Shown here: positions 31,806 through 40,373 of the stretch, piece by piece
Layout of the letters: every line of letters starts with the position of its first letter
Numbering within the stretch: position 1 is the first letter of the stretch
DNA from: Phytopythium helicoides
Taxonomy: Eukaryota; Oomycota; Peronosporomycetes; Pythiales; Pythiaceae
Length of the DNA: 64,000 nt
Assembly (NCBI GenBank): GCA_024867545.1
Contig: JANFNE010000025.1
Location: forward strand, 372,001 to 436,000
Direction of reading: 5' to 3'
Made by a program: the position numbers and the translations under genes
Notes under the pieces: model-generated
Told to the model about the DNA's origin: nothing
What the model saw: the letters and a program-made list of their open reading frames with translations, nothing else
Databases searched by the model: none

Positions 31806-32903
31806 TCACTTGCGAGCGCGGCGAACCCTGCAGCCGGATGAAGGCGCCACGGTGCCAGGAGCATCGGTCGCTGGCTCCTCCTCTGACCCTGAAGCCTCTC
31901 CAGCGACGCTGCTGCTGCTCGACTCCTCCCACTCGTTGGAGCTGCTGCTCGACTCTTCCCAATCATCGGCCGGAGTAGCAGTTGTAGCCTCCGGAGTCTC
32001 TGTTGGCGCCTCGGTGTCATCGTACTCCGAGCCTGCAGTGCTCGGAGTCTCAGTTCCCTCCGCCTCAGAGCCCTCGGCGCTTGGAGCATCGGTGGTGCTT
32101 GGAGCATCGGTGGTGCTTGGAGCATCGGTGGAGCTTGGAGCCTCTGTGGAGCTCGGAGTGGAGCTGCCGCCACTGCAAGACTCGACATCTCCAGGCTTGC
32201 CAAACATGTACAGTGGCTCGTACGACGCCTCGTCGTTGCTACCCTTGTACTGCTCGGCCTCGATCTCGTTCGTGTAGTAGTACCAGCACACGTCGTCACC
32301 CTTGTCCTGCATCTTGGTGACGCGATCTCCGCCCACAAAAGTCGGGCACGACGGCGCCGCAGCCGCAGAGCCAGCAGCCGTAAGCGTGATGTCGGCGCAT
32401 GAGACGAACTGCGGCTCGGCCCAGCCAATGTTACCGTAGCTAGAGCCTACGCCAAACCAGACCCACTGCAGCACATAGTCACCCTGCTTGAGCCAATCTG
32501 GCAGCGTGATGGTATCGCCGCAGCTGATAGTGTTGTCGCCACTGTTGTCGCCGGCGTAGATGTTGTCCCCGCCACCGTTGGGTACGCAGTCAGGGCCAGA
32601 CTCGCGGCACGTGTAGTAGAAGACGTTGTTGTCAAAGTCGGCGGCCGTCTCGTTGCCCACGGGAGAGATGGACCAGCGGATGAACCCGCCGAGGTGGTTG
32701 TTGCGCCAGTAGCGAACATCGATGGTCTCCCCCGGCGAAAACTCGGTGGGGGTCTTGGGGTTCGGATCGGGGCATCCAATGGTGCCGTCGGTCGTTCGAG
32801 GGCCGGTCTCACGTGACACGGGTTTAACGAGCCAGGAGTGTGCATCGGCTACCACTGCGAAGGCTGCAAACCCTGCAGCAGCCAGCGAAAAAGCAGACAC
32901 CAT
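31806..32903 (-). CDS. Secreted AA17-type lytic polysaccharide monooxygenase (pectin-active family)
   Basis: This intact 365-residue frame begins with signal peptide MVSAFSLAAAGFAAFAVVADA, predicted to be cleaved before His22 (HSWLVKPVSRE). That exposes the N-terminal His required for the LPMO copper brace. The only other His of the catalytic domain is His70 (RNNHLGGFIRWS), so it should be the second brace ligand. FYYTCRESGPDCV, CGDTITLPDWLKQGDYVLQW, SCADITLT and CPTFVGGDRVT complete the AA17 pattern. AA17 enzymes, so far known from oomycetes, oxidatively cleave homogalacturonan and are induced during plant infection. A Ser/Thr/Glu tail of about 140 residues includes an 18-bp repeat array and ends SGCRVRRARK. 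The neighbouring PL3 lyases attack the same polymer. Confidence 0.92.
   Translation of the reverse strand: MVSAFSLAAAGFAAFAVVADAHSWLVKPVSRETGPRTTDGTIGCPDPNPKTPTEFSPGETIDVRYWRNNHLGGFIRWSISPVGNETAADFDNNVFYYTCRESGPDCVPNGGGDNIYAGDNSGDNTISCGDTITLPDWLKQGDYVLQWVWFGVGSSYGNIGWAEPQFVSCADITLTAAGSAAAAPSCPTFVGGDRVTKMQDKGDDVCWYYYTNEIEAEQYKGSNDEASYEPLYMFGKPGDVESCSGGSSTPSSTEAPSSTDAPSTTDAPSTTDAPSAEGSEAEGTETPSTAGSEYDDTEAPTETPEATTATPADDWEESSSSSNEWEESSSSSVAGEASGSEEEPATDAPGTVAPSSGCRVRRARK
32083..32154. repeat. 18-bp coding tandem repeat, 4 units
   Basis: Four 18-bp units (two identical, two variant) lie in the AA17 tail and encode APSSTD/APSTTD hexapeptides. Confidence 0.8.
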
Positions 32904-32942
32904 TGCCGTCGATGAGTAGAGGAGATGCGACTTGGACGAGGC

Positions 32943-32957
32943 GAGTTGGAGAATGGG
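32943..32957 (-). promoter_or_regulatory. Initiator-like element of AA17 LPMO gene
   Basis: The minus-strand CCCATTCTCCAACTC matches 12 of 15 Inr positions and lies 40-54 bp upstream of the ATG at 32903. Confidence 0.45.
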
Positions 32958-33511
32958 AATGCGAACAGCAAGAGCAGCTCACCACAGCGATCACCCGGAT
33001 AACGGCCAGTCAGTACTGTACTGTATGAAGCGGCTTGAGCGGATGGAAAAACTGGTCGAAGCTCTTCGGCTGCAGGTGTTTTAGTCGGGAGAGACTCTAA
33101 ACCAGCGGCTGCGAGCAATTTTGCGGACTCCGGTCGCTCGTGGCGGGCGTCTGTTTCTGAAGAAACTCACTTCAACTTGACTGATGAACGCCATCCTCTA
33201 CATGAGACTGATCTAACGTTCCTACATGGAGCCGGCAACTCTCCACGCCAAAATGGTCCGGTGGATTTCCTCGTGAATGAGCCGTTTGTCATGGGTTAAC
33301 TCCCGGCAGGCGATTTCTTGGCGGCTTCCATGGTCGCGGCAATCGCGATCTCTGCCATCTCAGCGCGAGAGTAGCGCGGTTGTGGCGATCACATGGCAAG
33401 CACATGGATCAGGAGTCTACTGATTCTTCAATGCGTTGTAATTGATCATTTCTCCTTGTCTAGTACTATATTCTATCGTCAGCGCTGCCTGGGGTTTGAA
33501 TCAAGGCTTCG
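32958..33511. other. Intergenic region
   Basis: About 0.55 kb between the AA17 promoter and the 3' end of cysteine desulfurase paralogue 1. No gene is supported. Confidence 0.6.
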
Positions 33512-35623
33512 CTACTCCTTCTGCGTCGTTCTGCTACTCTGCTTGCGAGGAAAACTGCACACATACAAGTCGACAGCGCGTCGAACAGCTGCTTTCGCGC
33601 GCTCCATCGGCGTTGCTCTTGTGTGCCTGGGCATATTATCGACGCCACTCCATTGGCGGTGAAGACTGTTATCAATATACCGTTGCGGCTGGCACGGACC
33701 GACAATTTCTGTTGATACCTCTGGAACTTGCATCTTGCGAAGTACTGCCACCACTTCGCTAGGGTAGACAAACCATCGCAGTCCTTCGTGTTGAGGATCT
33801 AGCGACTCGGCGCAGAAAGAAGTAATTGGACGCGTCACGCACTGCCTACTTATTGAGCGAGCTACAGACATGTTTTGGCTTCGGTGGCTCTCCAACTCGC
33901 AATTGCGAAGTGACGGGAGTTCCTGTTCGGAATACTTGCTTGTCTCCAATATGGTGAAGTCAGACAGCTGCTGAAGTCGAATTCGGCTTGGGCTACGGGG
34001 TTGCCTACTCTCTGGACTCTCACGATGCTCCCACACGCCAGTGCGGACGTCGAATGAGTACATGGGGAGGAACTTCCATCCTTGAGAGGCCACGAAGTGC
34101 ACGGCGTCGAGAATATACTCAGTCTCAGCGTCATCCATGAAATACGGAAAGCTCATGCGCGAGAAGCCGGGCTTTAGCACCTCATTGTGAGCTGCCACAG
34201 CGTGCCCGAGCGCCACGATGTCTTCACCCGACAAGCCGAGCAATCGAGCACCGTATGGTCCAGCACACTGGCACCCACCACGAGTCTGAACACCAAACAG
34301 GTCGTTCAGAAGCGCACACACAAAGTTGTAGTGCAGGAAGCGACTTCCGAATCGCACGAGAAAAGAGAATATTGGGAGCTCGTGGTCCATGACGTCGTCT
34401 CGACCAAGTAACACGATGTTTGGATTCTGGCTGAGTGATTCTCGAACATGTCGAACGTGTCGTCTCTCGATCTGCATGATGTTTGAAGGACCAACTCGCT
34501 GCTTGAGTTGGAAAGCCAATCCGAGACGGATGCTGCCGACAATGTCTGGTGTACCTCCCTCTTCTCGCTCTACGACATTGTCGAGGTACTGGTGCGCCTG
34601 CTCGGTGACGAAGAGCACTGTGCCACCTCCAGGAACAGTCGGTTTGTTTGGGAGCAGCTTCTTCTTGACGATAAGTACACCAGGCGTGTTAGGTCCTCCA
34701 ACTAGTTTGTGACCAGAGAGGAAGATGGCGTCTTTGCTCCCCAAGGCTTTACCAGCCGGGTTCATGTCAATATCGACGTAAGGAGCGCACGCCGCGTAGT
34801 CCCAGAACGACAAAGCGCCAAATTGGTGCAACAATGAAGTGACAGCATCAACATCCGTCAAGATACCAGTCAAATTGGAAGCAGCCGAGAACGACCCAAT
34901 CTTCAGCGGTCGATGTCTGTACTGCTGCAACTTGCGCTTGAGCACAGCCATATCGACGTGACCAGTGGCGTCTTCCGGAATCGAAACAACGTCCGCAGAG
35001 CTCTCACGCCAGGGTAGAATGTTGGAATGGTGCTCGAACGGACCGATGAAGACGACAGGTCGGGTATCAGGAGGTGATTTGTGGTTGTCGGAGACTTTGT
35101 TAAGTCCGAGCGCGGTCACGAGCTTGTAGATGGCGCTTGTGCTTCCGGATCCCGTGAATATGACGCAGTCGGGTGCGTCTGGCCCATCGATGTGAGCGTT
35201 GACGGCATTCGCGATGATCCGGCGAGCCTCTTCTCGGAAGCTTGTGGTTTGTAGTCCTGTGGCGGAGGTGGTGGTGTGCGTGTTGCCGTACAATGGGAGG
35301 ACGTTGTGCAGGATGAAATCCTCAATCGACTGCAGAGCTTTGCCACTCGCAGTGTAGTCTGCATAGGTCATGACCTTGACCCCGAATGGCGACCGGAACG
35401 TCGAGTGCGCACCAATAATGTCTCTGGAAATATGAAGAAGGAGCTGCTTGGCAGTCAACTGTGAGGTCTCATCAAACGTCGATGTCCCACTCGACTGGAG
35501 CTCGACCTGCTGACTGTATTCAGGGCTGAGGAAGCCTTTGTGCGTCTCGATCGAGCTGCCTCCGCTCTTGATTGTTGGAAGCTTGTCCTTATCACGATGC
35601 TGAATGCCGAGCGAGTAGCCCAT
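33512..35623 (-). CDS. Group II (SufS-like) cysteine desulfurase paralogue 1, class V aminotransferase fold
   Basis: This intact 703-residue frame has the PLP-fold core at about residues 65-510. FEHHSNILPWRE carries the His that stacks on PLP in SufS-type enzymes, FWDYAACAPYVDID the Asp side, SGHKLVGGPNTPGVL the Schiff-base Lys, and TRGGCQCAGPYGARLL the position of the catalytic Cys loop. FSRMSFPYFM follows. Such enzymes take sulfur from cysteine as a persulfide for tRNA thiolation, cofactors or FeS clusters. The variable N-terminus (about 60 residues) and the 190-residue C-terminal extension, with LRWFVYPSEVVAVLRKM near the end, lack known domains. Three relatives lie on the plus strand at 50904-57727, the last continuous with a TtcA domain. 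No such domain follows here, so the sulfur acceptor is unknown. Confidence 0.83.
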   Translation of the reverse strand: MGYSLGIQHRDKDKLPTIKSGGSSIETHKGFLSPEYSQQVELQSSGTSTFDETSQLTAKQLLLHISRDIIGAHSTFRSPFGVKVMTYADYTASGKALQSIEDFILHNVLPLYGNTHTTTSATGLQTTSFREEARRIIANAVNAHIDGPDAPDCVIFTGSGSTSAIYKLVTALGLNKVSDNHKSPPDTRPVVFIGPFEHHSNILPWRESSADVVSIPEDATGHVDMAVLKRKLQQYRHRPLKIGSFSAASNLTGILTDVDAVTSLLHQFGALSFWDYAACAPYVDIDMNPAGKALGSKDAIFLSGHKLVGGPNTPGVLIVKKKLLPNKPTVPGGGTVLFVTEQAHQYLDNVVEREEGGTPDIVGSIRLGLAFQLKQRVGPSNIMQIERRHVRHVRESLSQNPNIVLLGRDDVMDHELPIFSFLVRFGSRFLHYNFVCALLNDLFGVQTRGGCQCAGPYGARLLGLSGEDIVALGHAVAAHNEVLKPGFSRMSFPYFMDDAETEYILDAVHFVASQGWKFLPMYSFDVRTGVWEHRESPESRQPRSPSRIRLQQLSDFTILETSKYSEQELPSLRNCELESHRSQNMSVARSISRQCVTRPITSFCAESLDPQHEGLRWFVYPSEVVAVLRKMQVPEVSTEIVGPCQPQRYIDNSLHRQWSGVDNMPRHTRATPMERAKAAVRRAVDLYVCSFPRKQSSRTTQKE

Positions 35624-36792
35624 ACCTGTCGGTGCGAATACAAGTTCCTGAAAATTCGTTGCTTGGCAGTGGATACAGCGGAACTACGCTGTTGCGATTC
35701 GAACCATGCAGGAGCTGGAAAAACGCGAAATGACAGTCTATCATCGCTTCCGGTTCAAAATCACTGCCAATTTATGAACGGATGGCTGCACTCGCTTGCC
35801 ATGAGGGAGCTGGATGCAATGCACATATGCAGTCGATCCACCCGTCGAGTCCGGTGTGATACTTGTTGTTGCGCTTTTCGGTCGGCTTCCCCCGAGATGG
35901 ACGATGGCATTGCCACCAAAATATTCCACCTCGCTACTGCTTTGTATCTTATGAAAATATATATCTGTATAAAACATTATCTTGAAAGAATGATTTGTAA
36001 CTATATGTGAATGCGAAAGTTGATATAGTTTACTATTTAAAGTATTCGTACGGTTCCTGACCCGGCTACGGTCGGCCATATCATTTTCTCCAGAAACAGG
36101 GCAAGCAGGTCAGGCATGCCATTCCGCAAGGTCAGGCGCACGAAGGAATCTAACTCGCTTGCATACGAGACCACGGCTAAGCCAGTTGGCAGCAATATCA
36201 GGACGTGGTGGCCCCACGAGTGGTCGCATCACGATGAGCCTCGCTCGACCACCACGCACGACTCTGGATGTCGAAAAAGCCTACTGATGCTATATACGCT
36301 ATCAAAAGAAGTTCTCATCGAGACTTTCGCTTCGAGAGAACAAAGGACACTCAGTTTTCGGCCCAAACACTTCGATCCAGCCTCGCGGAGGCAGTTTGGT
36401 GATTCGTGAGCCCAACAATCAAAAGCTGCGAGGCCAAACAGTACTCGATTGCGAAGTTATGTCATCATTACGAATGCGCGAAATGAACTGATCCCCAAGC
36501 CAGACTTCTCAATCTTGAGCTACTAACATAACCAGGAACACCTTTTGCTCGTCACGCGACGATGACAAAGTCGACCCTCAAATTGTACCCATGGCCATCG
36601 AAAGCGAAGGTCAGGCGTGGTCACTGATATGTATCTGATTGGACACTCTTTCACCCAATCATCATCCTCCAATCGTCCACCACAATAGAGAACTCTGTGA
36701 CGTCGCAGCGTCCGCCAGTCGAAGAGCTACGCCACGTCAGTCAGTCCGCGTCTCACGTGGCGCGCTTCGGTCTGCTTCTCCCCCGGGGACTC
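35624..36792. other. Intergenic region, AT-rich in part
   Basis: About 1.2 kb with no supported gene. The block at about 35930-36050 is AT-rich. It lies between the divergent desulfurase and ChaC genes. Confidence 0.6.
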
Positions 36793-37374
36793 ATGTGGGT
36801 GTTCGGCTACGGCTCGATCGTGTGGAAGACGGACTTCCCAGCTGAGGACACGGCGTTTGGCTACGTGCGCGGGTGGCACCGGCGCTTCTGGCAGGGCAGT
36901 CCCGAGCACCGCGGCACGCCTGAGGCTCGCGGCCGCGTGGTGACGCTGCTCACGCCCGAGCAGGTTGCGGCCACGGACGGACATGAGGACGAGCACGCGA
37001 CCAAGCCCGGCGACGACGTGGTATGGGGGCGACTTTACAAAGTCCCAGAGGCCGACGTGGATGACACGCTGCAGCAGCTCGACGTGCGCGAGCAGGCGGG
37101 CTTCGAGCGACAGTGGGTCGAAGTGCACTGCCAGGATGGACAGACCCGCCGAGCCATCGTGTACATCGCCACACCTGGGAACGAGGACTACCTCGGACCT
37201 GCACCCATCGAGCAGATGGCGAGAGAGATCGCCACACGCAAGGGCCAGAGCGGACCCAACACTGAGTACCTCTTCCGCCTCTGCGACTGCATGCGCCAGC
37301 TCAACGTGCAGGACCCGCACCTGGACGAACTCGAGCACGCTGTGCGCAAGTACATTGCTGAGAACACGCAGTAG
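36793..37374 (+). CDS. ChaC-family gamma-glutamylcyclotransferase (glutathione-degrading)
   Basis: This intact 193-residue frame starts [15 protein letters not shown]. The FGYGSIVW motif forms the substrate-binding loop of ChaC enzymes (usually YGSL). [20 protein letters not shown] and [11 protein letters not shown] follow, and [14 protein letters not shown] carries the catalytic Glu (usually YLDxRE). [12 protein letters not shown] closes the fold. ChaC enzymes convert cytosolic glutathione to 5-oxoproline and Cys-Gly, feeding the cysteine pool. The location next to cysteine desulfurase genes may be chance. The frame is open back to about 36697, but the ATG at 36793 gives the conserved family start. 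It converges on the EF-hand gene with a gap of only 60 bp. Confidence 0.88.
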   Translation: MWVFGYGSIVWKTDFPAEDTAFGYVRGWHRRFWQGSPEHRGTPEARGRVVTLLTPEQVAATDGHEDEHATKPGDDVVWGRLYKVPEADVDDTLQQLDVREQAGFERQWVEVHCQDGQTRRAIVYIATPGNEDYLGPAPIEQMAREIATRKGQSGPNTEYLFRLCDCMRQLNVQDPHLDELEHAVRKYIAENTQ

Positions 37375-37434
37375 GCAAGTCAATCAATAGAATGGTTTTG
37401 TTGTCCTCCCGCGACGCAGCAGATTGTCTACTAT

Positions 37435-40110
37435 TCAGCATGACATGAGCCCGGCAAGTCGATTCCAAGTGTACTGCAAAGCTTCCGACAATGGCACACC
37501 CGCACTGTCCTCCTCCTCTTCCTCCTCCTCACTATCCATGCCATCGTGGTTATTCGCCCCACGAGCAATCTGCTTGGCCCTTAACGCCGCGTGAGTAGTT
37601 TCGCGACCTTCCACGAGTGAAAATACAGCATCGACGTCAATACCCTTGCCAGCCACAAACATTTGCTTGACTTGCAACACTCGACTCCAACGATTAAGCA
37701 CTCCCGCGGCCTGGCAGCAGCGAACATACAGCTTGCGTTCGGCCCACCCGAGATTTCCGTCGCAGATGAGTGCAATCACTAGTAGAAAAAACACGTTCCG
37801 AACATGCCGGCGTACGGAAATCCCAACTGGCTGGTGAGGTTCGCCGGAATTACGCACGGAAAATGTGCCACTGCCTCGGCGAGCCGAGACGGCGCGTTTC
37901 GCTGATATGGTAGTAACTTGACCAGTGGGGTTGACAATGTCAAGAATCGATCCGTATCTCTCCAAGGTCGATAAAAAGAGGGTCGCATCGTCAAGAGGAT
38001 GAGCCTTGCACGCAAGTTCCGGCTTTTCGAGGCACGAACACTCACCTGTTGAGCCACTTGCACTCGATTTGACTGGCCACAAGTCTGAACAAATCCATTT
38101 GTGCCGAAGAAACCCCACCATGATCTCTGCGTTTGGGTGAATCGCTCGCTTGCTTACTATTGCACAACCAATGGCTCGCATATAATCTACTCGCTGATCT
38201 GGCGAGAAGCAATCGTCCTCGAGCACGAAAACTTCGAGCACAGAGATGAGGCACCCTGGACCAATGATGTTCACTCGGCAATGTTGCATGACACGGTGTA
38301 GTGTCCACCCATCGGAGAGAGCATTGATAGGGAGAACGAGAAGACTGAGTGCTGTTCGAGCTGCTGCGCGCCACAAAACGCGCTTGATGAGTAGCTTCAG
38401 AAGAAACTTGACAGCGAATCTCTTCGACTTATACAGCAACAGTGTCAATATAGCAACAAGTCGAGGAGAACCACGCATTGGATCGATTCCAAAGAGCGCC
38501 TCTTTACGGTTGCCTGCTTGGAGTGCAGCACGCGCAATCGCTCTCGTGAGAAATTCGCGCTCCCGATCGAGAGGGTACAAAGTGAGGTTGGCGCTGACTG
38601 TCAGTCGGAACGCGCTGATCAAAGTTGTCAAGTACAACATGTGAACTTCGATAAGTGAGACTGCGATATTCAGCAATCCAGTATACACGTAATAGCTGGC
38701 GGAGTTTGAATCTAGCGACGAAGGTATGATTGCGTCCTCAAGTCCAATTGACACGAGTCCAAACAATATACCAGCTGCCGCGCCAATGATTGTTGTCAGA
38801 GCTTCGAGGCGAAGTATCGCCTTCTGTGCTGTTTCTGGTAAGCTGTTGTCTGTCTTGCGACGAAAACTTGGACCCCTCGATGTGTGTCGCGATAGCCGTC
38901 GTACTAGTTGGGGGCCTTCTTGAGCATGCTGCTTGTTTGTATCATCAGCCCGTTCGAAGCTAATAGCGGAAAGTGCTCGTTTGGTACTAACAACACGCTT
39001 TTCTGATGCTTTTGTCAGCAATCGAATTCCTATGTCCTCGATGCGTGAGAGGTAACCCATGGTCGAGCTTTGACAATTTTGTCGAGATTTGTCTTCACCG
39101 TTGGTAATCTTGATCGTTGGAAGGCTGAATCTTCGTCCACGCCTCGATGCTTCTGGTGATGGGGAAACTTTGATGAAAGAAGGGAGTTCAGAAAATATCT
39201 CAACATTGAAGTATTTCCTCAGAGTTGCGCTCAGCTCACGGTCTCCTGGAGATACAGGCTGAGCGCTTTTCCAGGCTGCAAGTAGAAACTCGCACCATTC
39301 AATCATACCGTCGTTGTTCTGGTCAAGGATCGACATGACCCGATCTAGCTCGTCATCGCCAAAAATCAAATCCAACTTCTGCAATGCGATCTCAAGCTCT
39401 GTGCGTGTGATCACGAAACTGCCGTCGGAATCGCAGTTGTGAAAACCGCGCTTGAGCGGTCGGCATTGTATGAGGAAAGCTCTCGATGGGAGCGAGTATC
39501 CTGCACGAAAGCATTGCACTATCATGTCTCGAGAGTCTGCTAGAAAGCTATCGAAGCTTGCTCCTATGGTTAAGCAATTTGATGTAGGTGTGTCGGAGCT
39601 AGCTGGGATACCAATTGATTTGTCGCTCAAAACATTTACGAGATACGCTGGCAGGGATGATAAGTCAAGATTAGCCTTGCTGCTGCTCCCATTCTCTGCT
39701 TTCACTGGCGTTAAGGATGTCACTCGATGTGCAGCAGCGTTCGCTTCTGTCTCGCTCATTCCAATCATTTGTAATAACACGCCCAGCTCACCAGTCGACA
39801 AGACGCCGTCATCATTACCATCGCAGGCATGGAAGAGTACGTGCAGTCTGCGTAGGTACTCTTCTCCAACATCCTCCACGATCGTTGGATTTTTCATTGT
39901 GATTTTGGAACTTGACGGTGCTGTGTGGTCATCAGGTCTTACTCCTACTACCGCTGGAATAGTCAGTGCCACCAGTGTCAATGATGCCGTAGATGAAGAT
40001 CTACGCTTCTTTCGGTTCCTTCTATTGCGTCGTCGCATCATTAACGCCACGAGCCGGTGCCTTTTAGTGGACACGCGGCCCGGTTCTACCGGCAAAACTC
40101 TCGATGTCAT
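37435..40110 (-). CDS. EF-hand multi-domain membrane protein, function unknown (copy 1)
   Basis: This intact 891-residue frame starts MTSRVLPVEPG at the ATG at 40110. A basic N-terminus precedes three canonical EF-hand loops: DGNDDGVLSTGE, DSDGSFVITRTE (Phe at the sixth position) and DQNNDGMIEWCE. A Ser/Arg-rich linker then leads to two or more hydrophobic segments (LTTIIGAAAGILFGLVSIGL and VYTGLLNIAVSLIEVHMLYL). A conserved core (ALSLLVLPINALSDGWTLHR, VNIIGPGCLISVLEVFVLED) and a further hydrophobic stretch (VRNVFFLLVIALICDGNLGW) follow. The tail is acidic (DSEEEEEEEDS). I do not recognise the core family. The layout suggests a Ca-regulated organelle membrane protein. A tandem, same-strand paralogue lies at 40374, and the central 1.3 kb of the two genes is almost identical. 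Confidence 0.75.
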   Translation of the reverse strand: MTSRVLPVEPGRVSTKRHRLVALMMRRRNRRNRKKRRSSSTASLTLVALTIPAVVGVRPDDHTAPSSSKITMKNPTIVEDVGEEYLRRLHVLFHACDGNDDGVLSTGELGVLLQMIGMSETEANAAAHRVTSLTPVKAENGSSSKANLDLSSLPAYLVNVLSDKSIGIPASSDTPTSNCLTIGASFDSFLADSRDMIVQCFRAGYSLPSRAFLIQCRPLKRGFHNCDSDGSFVITRTELEIALQKLDLIFGDDELDRVMSILDQNNDGMIEWCEFLLAAWKSAQPVSPGDRELSATLRKYFNVEIFSELPSFIKVSPSPEASRRGRRFSLPTIKITNGEDKSRQNCQSSTMGYLSRIEDIGIRLLTKASEKRVVSTKRALSAISFERADDTNKQHAQEGPQLVRRLSRHTSRGPSFRRKTDNSLPETAQKAILRLEALTTIIGAAAGILFGLVSIGLEDAIIPSSLDSNSASYYVYTGLLNIAVSLIEVHMLYLTTLISAFRLTVSANLTLYPLDREREFLTRAIARAALQAGNRKEALFGIDPMRGSPRLVAILTLLLYKSKRFAVKFLLKLLIKRVLWRAAARTALSLLVLPINALSDGWTLHRVMQHCRVNIIGPGCLISVLEVFVLEDDCFSPDQRVDYMRAIGCAIVSKRAIHPNAEIMVGFLRHKWICSDLWPVKSSASGSTGECSCLEKPELACKAHPLDDATLFLSTLERYGSILDIVNPTGQVTTISAKRAVSARRGSGTFSVRNSGEPHQPVGISVRRHVRNVFFLLVIALICDGNLGWAERKLYVRCCQAAGVLNRWSRVLQVKQMFVAGKGIDVDAVFSLVEGRETTHAALRAKQIARGANNHDGMDSEEEEEEEDSAGVPLSEALQYTWNRLAGLMSC
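37779..39058. repeat. Direct duplication, unit A (nearly identical to 40718-41998)
   Basis: The central part of EF-hand gene 1 matches EF-hand gene 2 almost base for base at an offset of about 2.94 kb. The flanking N-terminal and C-terminal coding parts differ much more. The pattern suggests recent gene conversion. Confidence 0.85.
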
Positions 40111-40373
40111 GCGAGCTAACTCGTCTTTACTTGTTGACGAACCTGCGAGTCACAAGCAAATGAATATATCTTCACCTTGGACATTGGCGGTCCCACAACT
40201 CTAAACTTAGCCGTTCGTGTACGAGGATGTGAGCCGGCAATTTCCCCCACAATTCTGTTCGTGGACGACTGCACTCGAGAACATGTCACGGTGACTGTGT
40301 CTTCTGAAGCTAAAATCTAGTGCCACCGCAACACTCGAGACAAATGTCAAGCCAGAATTCACATAGTCGACCA

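Noticed and set aside
31739..32428. Arg-rich minus-strand frame overlapping the AA17 gene
   Set aside because: Alternative frame of the repeat-rich AA17 tail; no independent start or motif.
38040..38090. Possible intron with gtgagt donor in EF-hand gene 1
   Set aside because: The candidate would be only about 41 bp and break the frame. The same sequence is retained in the paralogue with the frame open across it.
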